DNA from: CAIKMD01 sp035552195
GTDB lineage: Bacteria > Pseudomonadota > Alphaproteobacteria > ATCC43930 > CGMCC-115725
NCBI GenBank assembly: GCA_035552195.1
Contig: DASZLU010000123.1
Span: 62,001 to 126,000 of the forward strand
DNA length: 64,000 nucleotides
Direction of reading: 5' to 3'
Shown one piece after another: positions 7,839 through 16,600 of the stretch; the first letter of the stretch is position 1, and each line of letters begins with the position of its first letter. The position numbers and the translations under genes were made by a program. The notes under the pieces were generated by a model. That model was not told the DNA's origin. It worked only from the letters and a program-made list of their open reading frames with translations, and did no database searches.

Positions 7839-9494
7839 ATGCGGCGCAAGAATCGTTTCGAGACTTACAAGGAAGCCGCCGATCGCGGCAATTACGACGA
7901 GTTTCCGATGCTGGAGCTCGGCATCGATCCGCAGCTGCATTTAAGCCGCAACACCGTTGCGCAGCCTTTCTTCCTGATCTGCGAACAGGACACGATCCTC
8001 GCGCAGATGTCGGGCACCGCGCGCATCGAGTTCCGCAATTCGCCTGCGAATTATTTCAACATGGCGCTGGGCGATTTCGTCTATGTGCCGGGCGGCACGC
8101 CGCATCGTCTCGTCCCGCAAACGGAATCCGTGCATCTGCGCTACAAGGCGGCGCAGCCGGGGCTCGAAGCCGTGGCCTGGTACAAGGGCGATGAAGAAGT
8201 CGCGCGCGTCACCTGGGATTGCGCGAAGGAATTGCCCCAAGAAGCCTATCTGCGCGCCTGCCGCGCCTTCAACGCCGATGCGAGCTTGCGCAAAGGCCTG
8301 CCCGCAATCGATCTCACGCCCTTCCAATGGGACAAGATCGGCGCCGAGGTGAAGGAAGCCGAAAGCTTCGAGGCCGAGCACGCGCATAAGAAGCCCGCCG
8401 GCCAAGACCCGAACGCGCTGCAACGCGTCGCGCCCAACACGATCGCGCCGCCGAGCGACGAGCGCGTGCCGCTGAAGGTCAATTGCTACGACTACGCGCG
8501 CACCGCAACCGCGGCATTGAGCCCGATGTTCCCCTATTTCGCGCCGGGCTGCATCGTCCCCTGCATCGCGCTACAGGATCCGGGCGCGCGCGGCGAGATG
8601 GGCTATTTCGTCCATTACAACACCGTACAGGAGGTCAATCTCTGCGTCGGCTCGAGCAACACCTTCCGCGTGCCCGGCGGTGTGTCGGTCGGCCCGACCA
8701 CGCATCCGGTCGGCCAGAAACCCGATCAAGCCGAGCATTCGAGCATGTTCTACATGGGCGTGATCACGCAGCGTCAGGCGGTCGGCGTGCCGCAGAACGA
8801 AGCGATGATCTTCCATTGCGATAAATGCGGCGCGGAGCTGTTGCGCCGCGACTACGGCGCCGACGAATTCCCGGATCGGCTCGACGGCCCTACCGATCCG
8901 CAGATCATCGGCCTGCCGACGATCTCGCAATCATCGGCCGCCGCCGAGGCTTACAACGCCAGCGACGCCGCGCGCACGTGCAAAAGCTGCGGCCATGTCA
9001 GCAAGCCCTTCCCCACCGGCTATTGGGGCTGGGACCATTATCGCCGCCGCACCGCGATCGCCGTGACCTCGCGCAAGATCATGGGCGAGGTCGCCGCGCA
9101 AGACGCGCAGCGCAACGGCGATACCGCAGCAAGCGTCGCCGAAGCGGTCGCGACCAAAGCCGCCGATACAGGCACGCTGCGTTTCCAGCCGGCTGCAAAA
9201 GCGTCGGAGATCGCCGATGGCGAGATGAAAGAAGTCGTCATTGGCGCCAAGCACATCGCGATCTACAATCTCGGCGGCAGGTATCACGCGACCGAAGCCT
9301 ATTGCACGCACGGCCACGCGTTGCTGACCGAGGGCTATATCGATGGCGCGATCGTCGAATGCCCGATGCATGGCGGCACGTTCGATATCGCCAGCGGCAA
9401 GCCGACCGGCGCCCCCTGCACGACGCCGCTCGCGACTTATCCGGTGCACGTCGATGGCGACACGATCGCGATCGGCCTCGGCGACGCCGCTTAA
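7839..9494 (+). CDS. Bicupin dioxygenase-like / zinc ribbon / Rieske ferredoxin fusion protein
   Basis: 551 residues, preceded by AGGGAGG. Residues 1-150 form a first cupin-like region related to 3-hydroxyanthranilate-dioxygenase-type proteins (FFLICEQDTILAQMSG, then GDFVYVPGGTPHRL). Residues about 240-330 look like a second cupin half (YFVHYNTVQEVNLCVGSS). Cysteines C327/C330 and C381/C384 could form a split zinc ribbon. The C-terminal domain is a complete Rieske centre: C489-x-H491, C508-x-x-H511. Ring cleavage by the cupin part, and electron delivery by the Rieske part to the divergent ring hydroxylase, are plausible roles (inference). The operator at 7762-7803 lies in its promoter region. 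Confidence 0.85.
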   Translation: MRRKNRFETYKEAADRGNYDEFPMLELGIDPQLHLSRNTVAQPFFLICEQDTILAQMSGTARIEFRNSPANYFNMALGDFVYVPGGTPHRLVPQTESVHLRYKAAQPGLEAVAWYKGDEEVARVTWDCAKELPQEAYLRACRAFNADASLRKGLPAIDLTPFQWDKIGAEVKEAESFEAEHAHKKPAGQDPNALQRVAPNTIAPPSDERVPLKVNCYDYARTATAALSPMFPYFAPGCIVPCIALQDPGARGEMGYFVHYNTVQEVNLCVGSSNTFRVPGGVSVGPTTHPVGQKPDQAEHSSMFYMGVITQRQAVGVPQNEAMIFHCDKCGAELLRRDYGADEFPDRLDGPTDPQIIGLPTISQSSAAAEAYNASDAARTCKSCGHVSKPFPTGYWGWDHYRRRTAIAVTSRKIMGEVAAQDAQRNGDTAASVAEAVATKAADTGTLRFQPAAKASEIADGEMKEVVIGAKHIAIYNLGGRYHATEAYCTHGHALLTEGYIDGAIVECPMHGGTFDIASGKPTGAPCTTPLATYPVHVDGDTIAIGLGDAA

Positions 9495-9498
9495 CGCG

Positions 9499-10323
9499 TT
9501 ACATCGCGGGCGCGAACTCGTAGCTGAGGTCTTTCCGCACGACATGGCCGAAGCCCGGCGCATTCACGTGCGCGCCGGCGACCATCAGCTTCTCGTTCGC
9601 CGCCATGTCGAGCACGCGTTTCCTCGCCGCGACCGCCTTGTCGGCATCGAGATCGTAGGACAATTTGGTGTCGGGGTGCGCGATCTGGATCGCCGACAGA
9701 TGAACGAGATCGCCCCAGGAAAGAAACGCCTCACGGCCCGCCGCGATGCGCCACACCGTGTGGCCCGGCGAATGGCCCGCGGCCAGCACCACGCCGCAAC
9801 CCGCGAACTCCCCGCCATCCTTCATGCGGCGGATGCGCGATAGGTAAGGCTTCAGATCGATGCGCGCGCGATCGTGCATCGGCCGCGTGCGTTCGTTCGC
9901 GCCGGCTTTATCGGCGCCGAGCCAGAAATCGACCTCGGTCTCGTGCACGACGAGCTCGGCATTCGGGTAATGCGGCGCACCGGCATCGTCGACGAGGCCG
10001 TTGGCGTGATCGGGATGGATGTGCGTTAAGAGGATATGCGTGATCGAGGCTGGATCGATGCCGCCCTTGCGCAAATTCTCGGGCAGCTTGCCAAGTGTCG
10101 GCTGCATCGTGTTGCCGGCGCCGGCATCGATCATGATGGTCTTGCCGTCGCGCTGGAACACGAAATTGTTGACCGGGATGTAGAGTGCGCCTTTGTCGTC
10201 GGCGCCGGTGAGCTGCGTCGCCTGGGCGCGATCCATATTGAGAATGAGATCGACCGAGGTCTTCAGGATACCGTCGCTGAAGGCTTTGACCTCAAGATCG
10301 CCAACCCGAAATACCGGCTCCAT
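9499..10323 (-). CDS. Metallo-beta-lactamase-fold hydrolase
   Basis: 274 residues. The binuclear metal motif HxHxDH is present in LLTHIHPDHANGL, with later ligands in GHSPGHTVW and SWGDLVH and a terminal histidine in AGAHVNAPGFGH. The overall pattern is that of lactonase/esterase members that start with an aspartate-rich beta strand (TIMIDAGAGNT). GAGGAGG precedes the ATG. It converges on the bicupin-Rieske gene with a 4-bp gap between the stops. It could hydrolyse a lactone or ester intermediate of the neighbouring pathway (inference); other substrates are possible. Confidence 0.9.
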   Translation of the reverse strand: MEPVFRVGDLEVKAFSDGILKTSVDLILNMDRAQATQLTGADDKGALYIPVNNFVFQRDGKTIMIDAGAGNTMQPTLGKLPENLRKGGIDPASITHILLTHIHPDHANGLVDDAGAPHYPNAELVVHETEVDFWLGADKAGANERTRPMHDRARIDLKPYLSRIRRMKDGGEFAGCGVVLAAGHSPGHTVWRIAAGREAFLSWGDLVHLSAIQIAHPDTKLSYDLDADKAVAARKRVLDMAANEKLMVAGAHVNAPGFGHVVRKDLSYEFAPAM

Positions 10324-10402
10324 TCGCGCATCCTCCTCTGGCTTGTTTGCCGCCAGCCTTGAGGAAAAAGCGCGGCATGTCTACCGCCGCGCCCTCGTGC
10401 GA

Positions 10403-11008
10403 TCAGCGGTGATGCCAGCCGCCGTACCCACCGCGCCAGCCCCGGCCCCAACCGAAGCCGACACCGACGAAAGCAGGACGATAGTAGGCGGGATAATACG
10501 GATAGTAGGCAGGATAGGCCGGATAAGCGGCATAAGCCGGCGCCGGTGCGGCCACCGCTTGCACCGGCGGCATCTGCGGCGTGCTCTCGCCCTTCGCCGA
10601 CATGCACTGAACGTAGCCGACATCGTAACGACGCTGCACCGAGCCCGCCGAGTACTGCGCGGCGCCAACTCCCGCGCCGGTGCCAAGCACCGCGCCGCTA
10701 CCGGCGCCGATCGCGGCACCCATCGCCGGATTGCCCGCCGCCGCACCGATCGCGGCGCCCGCGGCCGCGCCGAGCACCGTGCCAACCGCCGCGCTGCTGA
10801 TCAGACTCTGATTGGCAGCGTCTTGCGGCGCGATGCCGGTCTGCTGCGAGGCGAATTGGCGGCAGGCGGCATCGTCTGCCTGGAAAGCCTCGAAGCTCTT
10901 GCCCTGCCCGGGCATCACCATCACCGAAGGGCCGGCCGGCGGCGCTACGGCGCATCCCGCCAAAGCAACCAGAGCAACCGCCGCAGTCCCGCACCGAACG
11001 ACACGCAT
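10403..11008 (-). CDS. Glycine-zipper outer-membrane lipoprotein
   Basis: 201 residues from the ATG at 11008; the ATG at 11038 would put ten extra residues before a normal signal. The lipobox is LAGC, lipid cysteine C19. A glycine-zipper segment of alternating Gly/Ala (AAGAAIGAAAGNPAMGAAIG) spans the middle and could cross or associate with the outer membrane. The C-terminal third is rich in Pro, Ala and Tyr (repeats of the type AYPAYP) and ends in Gly/Arg/Trp. Proteins of this plan are common envelope-stress lipoproteins in alphaproteobacteria. Precise role unknown. Confidence 0.8.
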   Translation of the reverse strand: MRVVRCGTAAVALVALAGCAVAPPAGPSVMVMPGQGKSFEAFQADDAACRQFASQQTGIAPQDAANQSLISSAAVGTVLGAAAGAAIGAAAGNPAMGAAIGAGSGAVLGTGAGVGAAQYSAGSVQRRYDVGYVQCMSAKGESTPQMPPVQAVAAPAPAYAAYPAYPAYYPYYPAYYRPAFVGVGFGWGRGWRGGYGGWHHR

Positions 11009-11227
11009 CCTATTCTCCCAAGCGATACCCAAGCGCACACCAATGATTCATAGGACGCCCGAGGCAACGGCATCTGCAATAAAGAAATTTCATTCGCCCC
11101 GCATAGCCCACCCCCCGCCAGCCGCATTCCGTTTTTTTCCAAACGTCACCGTGGCTAAGAATATTGTTCCTTTTTTGTTCTATCCCCGCTATTGTTGCTT
11201 TTCCCCTGGTCCGATGAGGGAAAAGTG

Positions 11228-11605
11228 ATGATTCCGAGCCAAACCGTTCCCGCCCCCGTTTCTGATACGCCGGTTTCCGATGGACCGGTTTGCGACGCCA
11301 AACGGGTCGACGATTTCCTTCAGGCGCGATTCGATCTCGGTCTCGAAGACGTGCTCTGCGATGGCTGCCTCATGGGCCGGCTCGACCAGCGGCTCGGCGC
11401 TAGCTCGCGAATCGTCCTGCGTGAGCAGCGGATCGAACGCGAGGATGACGGCGGCGAATTCGGCACCTATGCCGGCGTACTGATTCTCGACGGCGTTTGG
11501 TACAATTTCGCCTGTCACATTTTCGTCGATGCCGGCGGCCAATGCTTCGTCGCCGACATAGGCGCTTTCGAAGCCATCGAGTGGAAGCTGCGCATGGCGG
11601 TTTGA
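11228..11605 (+). CDS. Hypothetical protein, 125 residues
   Basis: Starts with ATG at 11228 behind GAGGGAAAA. The first 20 residues are Pro/Val/Ser-rich, followed by an acidic compact domain (RVDDFLQARFDLGLEDVLCDGCLMGRLDQRL and then YAGVLILDGVWYNFACHIFVDAGGQCFVADIGAFEAIEW) with four cysteines. No signal peptide or membrane segment. I do not recognise the family. It stands alone between a lipoprotein gene on the other strand and the exporter gene. Confidence 0.65.
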   Translation: MIPSQTVPAPVSDTPVSDGPVCDAKRVDDFLQARFDLGLEDVLCDGCLMGRLDQRLGASSRIVLREQRIEREDDGGEFGTYAGVLILDGVWYNFACHIFVDAGGQCFVADIGAFEAIEWKLRMAV

Positions 11606-11736
11606 CCAACCGCCAGCTCCCCTTTTCGCCACATACCTGCTTCGCCCTGCCCGTTCGGCTAGGACCCTTGCGTCGAGCGGTGCCTTCGCCTGTACTGGCC
11701 GCGCCATTTTAGAAGCAAGCGAAAGCGAGGCGCGTG

Positions 11737-13686
11737 ATGACGGCGACCCGACGATGGTTGGTGCTCTGTGTCGTGCTGATGGGCACCTTCATGACCATCC
11801 TCGACGTAGCGATCGTCAATGTCGCGATCCCGTCGATCCGCGCCGATCTGAACGCGAGCTTCGGCGAGATCGAATTCGTCATCTCGGCCTATACCCTCAC
11901 TTATGCCTGCCTCCTCGTCACGGGCGGCCGGCTCGGCGATAATTTCGGCCGCAAGCATCTGTTCAATCTCGGGCTGTTGATCTTCGCCGTTGCTTCGGCC
12001 GGCTGCGGTCTGGCGCCAACGAGTGAGATCCTGATCGCGGCACGCGCGGTCCAAGGCATCGGCGGCGCGCTGATGTACCCGCAGGTTCTCGCCATCATCC
12101 AAGTTACTTTCGCCGGCGAAGACCGCGCCAAGGCGCTCGCTATCTTCGGCTCGGTAATCGGAATCGCTGCGATTGCCGGACAGATACTCGGCGGCACATT
12201 GTTGGCGCTCAATCTCTGGGGCCTCGAATGGCGCCCGATCTTCCTGGTCAACGTACCGCTCGGCGCGGCCACGATCGTCGCTGCGATGTTCGTCCTGCCC
12301 AAGGAAGAAAAGCGCGAAGCAATCGGCCTCGATTGGGGCGGGGTCGCCCTCATCACACCGGCATTGCTGATGCTTGTCGTGCCGCTGCTCGAAGGCCGCG
12401 AACTGGGGTGGCCCCTCTGGAGCATCATCTCGTTCATCGCGGCTTTCCCGCTCTTCGGCGCTTTCATCCTCTACGAGAAACGCTTCAGCAAACGCGGCGG
12501 CCGGCCACTCGTGCGATTAGAGCTGTTCCAATGCCGCAGCTTCTCGTTCGGCGTGCCGATCGCGGCGTTGTTCATGGCGTCCTATGCCGGCTACCTCTTC
12601 ACCATGGCGCTCTATCTTCAGGTTGGGCTCGGCTTTTCGCCGCTGCGCTCGGCGGTCGTCTATACGCCGTCGGCGATCGGCTTCTTCATCACCTCGCTGA
12701 CGGCGCCGCGCTTCATTCCGCTGCTCGGTCGCCATGTACTGACGGTCGGCTACATCATTGCCGCTTTCGGCTTCGCCGCGACGGCCGCGACCGCGCATGC
12801 CGCCGGCGCGCGTCTTTATGGCTATGAGCTGGCCCCCTCGCTGTTGATCGGCGGTCTTGGCATGGGCTTCGGCATGAGCCCCCTCGTCGGCACGGTAATC
12901 GCCGGTCTGAAACCCAGCGAAGCGGGCTCCGGTGCCGGCATCGTCACGACGACGTTGCAGATCGGCAACGTGCTCGGCATCGCCGTGATCAGCCTGTTGT
13001 TCTTCGTCATCCTCGGCGAGGGCAAGCCGGGCGCGGCTTATGCCAACACCTTCGCGATCACCTTGCCGATCAGCGCGCTGCTGATGCTGGTCGCCGCCTA
13101 TCTCGTGCGCCGCTTGCCGCGCATGCCGTTCGAGGAAAGCAATGCGCTGGTCGAGCGCTTGCCCGGTTGGAGCGCGGGCTTTGCCTATTCGATGTTCCTG
13201 ATGACCGGCGGCCGCATGGGCGACAGTCTGGTGAGCGAAATGACGGCGCGCGTCGCCGACCGACGCTTGCAGCGCACGCGGGAGGCGCCCCGTCCGCCGG
13301 GCGAATTCCTCGCTTATCATTTCGACGCCAGCGCAGTCGACACCGCCTGGATGCGCTATCTGATGCGCGAGGCGCTGGTCTATGGCGCCGGCCCTGTCCC
13401 GCACGAAGCCGAACGCATGAAGGTGATGGAGGCGCAGATCCGCGAAGCGCGCGAGCGTCAGGCCGAAGGCCTGCTGCCGGCCGGGCTCGATCCGGCGCAG
13501 CTTCGCCTGATGGCGTTTGCGCTGGTGAGCTATCCGCGCATGCTGCCGCAAATCACCCGCATGGCGACCGGACACACCGCCGACGATCCGAGCTTCGTCG
13601 CCGATTGGGAGAAACTACTCCTTACCATCGGCGCGTCCCTGGAAGAAAGGGCGCGGCGCGAGCAGATCAGCGAGCCGGCGCAATAG
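11737..13686 (+). CDS. DHA2-family MFS exporter with C-terminal TetR-ligand-domain-like extension
   Basis: 649 residues. Residues 1 to about 460 are a 14-helix EmrB/QacA-type drug:proton antiporter: TILDVAIVNVAIPSI in helix 1, GGRLGDNFGRKHLF as motif A, and a helix 5 motif-C-like GIAAIAGQILGG. The last 185 residues are soluble and unlike transporters. They resemble the C-terminal ligand domain of TetR regulators (FAYSMFLMTGGRMGDSL, then LMAFALVSYPRMLPQITRMATG), without any helix-turn-helix. ATG 11737 is preferred over GTG 11734 because GAGG sits six bases before it. It may export and sense the same hydrophobic compound (inference). Confidence 0.88.
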   Translation: MTATRRWLVLCVVLMGTFMTILDVAIVNVAIPSIRADLNASFGEIEFVISAYTLTYACLLVTGGRLGDNFGRKHLFNLGLLIFAVASAGCGLAPTSEILIAARAVQGIGGALMYPQVLAIIQVTFAGEDRAKALAIFGSVIGIAAIAGQILGGTLLALNLWGLEWRPIFLVNVPLGAATIVAAMFVLPKEEKREAIGLDWGGVALITPALLMLVVPLLEGRELGWPLWSIISFIAAFPLFGAFILYEKRFSKRGGRPLVRLELFQCRSFSFGVPIAALFMASYAGYLFTMALYLQVGLGFSPLRSAVVYTPSAIGFFITSLTAPRFIPLLGRHVLTVGYIIAAFGFAATAATAHAAGARLYGYELAPSLLIGGLGMGFGMSPLVGTVIAGLKPSEAGSGAGIVTTTLQIGNVLGIAVISLLFFVILGEGKPGAAYANTFAITLPISALLMLVAAYLVRRLPRMPFEESNALVERLPGWSAGFAYSMFLMTGGRMGDSLVSEMTARVADRRLQRTREAPRPPGEFLAYHFDASAVDTAWMRYLMREALVYGAGPVPHEAERMKVMEAQIREARERQAEGLLPAGLDPAQLRLMAFALVSYPRMLPQITRMATGHTADDPSFVADWEKLLLTIGASLEERARREQISEPAQ

Positions 13687-13732
13687 CGCCGCATCGCCTT
13701 GCCGCGGGCGAGATGGCACCGCAATATGCGCC

Positions 13733-14503
13733 ATGCCTCTTCTCAGCCCTTACACCTATGATCGCACCGGCGCGCTGCTGCGCAGCCGTTACAACTGGCG
13801 CGGCTTGTTGCGGGCCTGGTGGATCATCACCAATCCGGTGAGCTTCTTCCTGGCGCTCGCGCGCCATCAGGCGCCCGAGACGCTTTCCGTGCGCACGCCG
13901 ACGGGCACGATTACCCTCGCCTTGCGCAATTTCGAGAGTCTCAAGACGCTGTTCGGGGTATTCTGCCGCGACGATTACGCGACCGCTTCCAACCGCGCGT
14001 TCTTCTTCTTCGATATCGGCGCCAATGTCGGTTTCGCGAGCGCCTACTTCCTCAGCCTCAATCCGAAGAACCGCGTCACGTGCTTCGAGCCGGACGAAAC
14101 CAATTTGCCGTGGCTCAAGCGCAACCTCGCTGCTTTCGGCGACCGCGCGACGATCATCAATCAAGCCGTTGCCACGACCAGCGGCGAGATCGTTCTCTAT
14201 CGCGCCGAGACCGGCAAGCACAGCTCGCTCCAGGCGAACGACATTGCAACGATTCCGCAGAAAGTTGCGAGCAGCGGTTTTGGCGATGTGCTCGCCAAGC
14301 CGGCGCCCGATGCGCTGCCGGTGATCGTAAAGCTCGATGTCGAAGGCGTCGAGGAAGAGCTGATCAGGAGCATCAAATTCGAAAACTATCCGCAGCTCCA
14401 GAGGCTGCTCTGCGAATCCACCACGTGCTCGCAGCTCATCTCGCGCACGCATCGCCGCACGCTGCGCAACGGCTATATCGAGGATCTGAGCTTCGTCGGC
14501 TGA
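13733..14503 (+). CDS. FkbM-family SAM-dependent methyltransferase
   Basis: 256 residues. The SAM-binding motif I is FFDIGANVGFASAYF, followed by the acidic CFEPDETNLPWLKRNL and the FkbM-typical IVKLDVEGVEEELI. Members O-methylate sugars or other hydroxyls, often in cell-surface glycan or natural-product pathways. It starts 46 bp after the exporter stop and could be cotranscribed, though function does not link them clearly. The substrate cannot be told from sequence. Confidence 0.88.
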   Translation: MPLLSPYTYDRTGALLRSRYNWRGLLRAWWIITNPVSFFLALARHQAPETLSVRTPTGTITLALRNFESLKTLFGVFCRDDYATASNRAFFFFDIGANVGFASAYFLSLNPKNRVTCFEPDETNLPWLKRNLAAFGDRATIINQAVATTSGEIVLYRAETGKHSSLQANDIATIPQKVASSGFGDVLAKPAPDALPVIVKLDVEGVEEELIRSIKFENYPQLQRLLCESTTCSQLISRTHRRTLRNGYIEDLSFVG

Positions 14504-14521
14504 CGGTCCCTATTTTTCAAT

Positions 14522-14552
14522 CGTCATGGCCGGACTTGCGCCGGGCATAACG
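14522..14552. repeat. Degenerate REP-like hairpin
   Basis: CGTCATGGCCGG (14522-14533) and CCGGGCATAACG (14541-14552) form an imperfect 12-bp stem (10 of 12 pairs) with a 7-base loop. The wording GTCATGGCCGG-CTTG-CCGG is that of the dispersed palindromes common in alphaproteobacterial genomes. It sits between convergent genes. Confidence 0.55.
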
Positions 14553-14577
14553 TTGGATAAGGAACCTGGAAGCGAAG

Positions 14578-15753
14578 TTACTTCTTCGTCGAGCCGTAAT
14601 CCGCCTTCGCCTTGGTCAGCTTTTCCGGGTGAACGATGGTTTTGTTGACCGCCGCCCGCGCCGCACCGAGGTTAGGGAATTCCGTCTCCGCGCCATCGCG
14701 CTTCAGGACGTATTGTGCCGACACGGTCTTCGCCGCCTTCTGATCGGCAACCGTGCGCTTGACGATCGACCAATCGACCCGCCGCGTGCCGCCTTCGGCC
14801 GGCGCTTCGCCTTCCGCCGGTGGCGGCACGCTGACTTCTTCGAAGCCTCGATCGACCACCGATTCGAAGGAATAGAGCTTCGGCGCGGGCCTATCGCGCC
14901 GATCGCCGCGTGCGCCGCCTTTGCCGAAGGGCTTGCCGCCCTTGCCATGCCGCGGTCCCCGATCGCGATCGCGCCGTTCGCCGTTGCGTGCTCCTCCTTC
15001 GCGAAACTGGCCTTCGCGAGATTGGCCTTCACGAGGTTGGCCGTCGCGACGCTCGCTGCGTTCTTGGCCATTGCGTCTCTGGGCGTCGCGGCGTTGACCG
15101 TCGCGCCGGTTTTCACCGCGTCCTTCGCCGCCTTGGCCCTCGCGCCGCTGATCGCGGCCTTCACCCGATGGGCGATCGCCCTCGCGGCGCGGTCCACGCC
15201 GGCGCGGGCCACGCTCGCGGCGTTGCTGCTGCTCACCGCCCTCGCCCGCTTGCGCCGCGACGCCCTCACCATGGGGCGCCCCGCCTTCAGGCCGCGCGCC
15301 GCGGCGACGACGCCGGCGGCGGCGCGGACGATCGCTCACCGGTAACGCCGCCAGGCTGAACTCACCGCCCGCGGCGATTGCTTCGACACGCACACGGCGC
15401 AGCGGTGTCGCCGGTTTCTCGCCTTCGCTCGCGGTTCCTTCGCTCGCTGCCGCTTCGCCGGTTGCGGGGGCCGCTTCGCCTGACGCCGCAGCGTCAGCCG
15501 CTGCGCCTTCCGGCTTCGGTCCCGGACGGCGACGGCGACGCCGGCGACGGCGTTGCTGCTGTGGATCACCGGCGAGATGCAGCGTGTGCGAGGCGCCGCC
15601 GCTCTGCTCCTCGCCAACTTGCGATGTCTGTGTGGGCGCTGCTTCGCTCGCGCCAGCGTTGTCGCTTACCGCCGCTCCAGGCTCAGGCGCGGCTGGCATC
15701 TGTGGCTCCGGCGCGGCAGCCGGCGTACCTGGATTTTGGTCATCCCCGATCAT
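14578..15753 (-). CDS. Arg-rich intrinsically disordered protein, possible RNA-binding
   Basis: 391 residues of low complexity. Residues 1-60 are Pro/Ala/Glu-rich; then come runs of eight or more arginines near 69, 146 and beyond, and a central stretch with degenerate REGQ/RDGQR repeats resembling RGG/RG-box RNA-binding tracts. Only the last 100 residues look foldable (KLYSFESVVDRGFEEVSV to SAQYVLKRDGAETEFPNLGAARAAVNKTIVHPEKL). The composition suggests nucleic-acid binding or condensate formation; no named family is recognised. GC-rich antisense frames are open across it, but the minus frame has the clear N- and C-terminal ordered ends. Confidence 0.7.
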   Translation of the reverse strand: MIGDDQNPGTPAAAPEPQMPAAPEPGAAVSDNAGASEAAPTQTSQVGEEQSGGASHTLHLAGDPQQQRRRRRRRRRPGPKPEGAAADAAASGEAAPATGEAAASEGTASEGEKPATPLRRVRVEAIAAGGEFSLAALPVSDRPRRRRRRRRGARPEGGAPHGEGVAAQAGEGGEQQQRRERGPRRRGPRREGDRPSGEGRDQRREGQGGEGRGENRRDGQRRDAQRRNGQERSERRDGQPREGQSREGQFREGGARNGERRDRDRGPRHGKGGKPFGKGGARGDRRDRPAPKLYSFESVVDRGFEEVSVPPPAEGEAPAEGGTRRVDWSIVKRTVADQKAAKTVSAQYVLKRDGAETEFPNLGAARAAVNKTIVHPEKLTKAKADYGSTKK

Positions 15754-15867
15754 GGTGTCGAAACCTAGGACCAGATGCCGCGCTTGTCACGACTCGAACG
15801 GAACGGATCGCATGGCCCGGCGTTGGCGTGAGGTACGCGCCGATCGTACGGCGCCAAAGGAGGTTTA

Positions 15868-16539
15868 ATGTCGATGAAACGTCTCTTGATGACGACATCC
15901 GTACTGGCGCTTGGCTTGGCCGGTACCGCTTTCGCACAAAGCGGCGCGGGCTCGAGCGCGGGAGCCGGGTCGATGGGCACCAATTCCGGCAGCCCGGCCT
16001 ATTCCAGCCCGAGTACGAGCAGCGGATCGGGCCTCGGTAGCTCGAACAGCACCGGCACGTCGGGATCGAGCATGAACAACGAGAACGGCGCCGGCGCGAA
16101 TGGCGGGCCGATGGCCAGCGGCACAAGTACAGGCAGCAGCCCCTCGCGTACGGGCGGCAGCGCGTCATCGGACAATGTCCGCCAGGCTCAGGAAGCGCTG
16201 CAGGACCAGGGCCTTTATAAAGGCCAGGTCGACGGCAAGATGGGTCCGGCGACCAAGCATGCGATCTCGCAATTCCAGAAGCAAAACGGCTTGAAGCAGA
16301 CGGCGCAGCTCGATCAGCAGACGTTGAACGATCTGCAAAACAGTTCGGACAGCGGTGGTTCGAGCGGCAGTTCCTCAAGCAGCGGCGGGATGGGCCGCAG
16401 CCCGAACAGCAGCCCCAGCATGAATAGCGGGGGCATGAACGGGAGCAGCGGCAGCAGCGCGAGCCCCGGCATGGGTGGCAATGGTCCGGCGAGCACCCAG
16501 ACCAATCCGGGCGGTGCGAACCGCATGTCCACACACTAA
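15868..16539 (+). CDS. Secreted Ser/Gly-rich peptidoglycan-binding-domain protein
   Basis: 223 residues behind a near-perfect ribosome site AAAGGAGG. A Sec signal peptide (MSMKRLLMTTSVLALGLAGTAFAQ) is followed by Ser/Gly/Asn-rich linkers on both sides of one PG_binding_1 module at about residues 105-155 (VRQAQEALQDQGLYKGQVDGKMGPATKHAISQFQ, shortened). The domain is a three-helix bundle that binds cell-wall glycan; no catalytic domain is attached. The protein is probably periplasmic. A strong terminator follows the stop. Confidence 0.85.
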   Translation: MSMKRLLMTTSVLALGLAGTAFAQSGAGSSAGAGSMGTNSGSPAYSSPSTSSGSGLGSSNSTGTSGSSMNNENGAGANGGPMASGTSTGSSPSRTGGSASSDNVRQAQEALQDQGLYKGQVDGKMGPATKHAISQFQKQNGLKQTAQLDQQTLNDLQNSSDSGGSSGSSSSSGGMGRSPNSSPSMNSGGMNGSSGSSASPGMGGNGPASTQTNPGGANRMSTH

Positions 16540-16561
16540 GGCATCCGCCAAGACCTAAACG

Positions 16562-16600
16562 AGAGACCGCCGGCATTCCCGGCGGTCTCTTTTATTTTAT
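16562..16600 (+). terminator. Rho-independent terminator
   Basis: A 12-bp stem, AGAGACCGCCGG (16562-16573) with 16579-16590, a 5-base loop and then TTTTATTTTAT. It ends the plus-strand peptidoglycan-binding gene. The T-run overlaps the stop of the convergent glycosyltransferase gene. Confidence 0.88.

Noticed and set aside
12517..13575. Long minus-strand frame opposite the DHA2 exporter
   Set aside because: Low-complexity Arg/His/Gln composition, no ribosome site, and fully inside a clear gene on the other strand.
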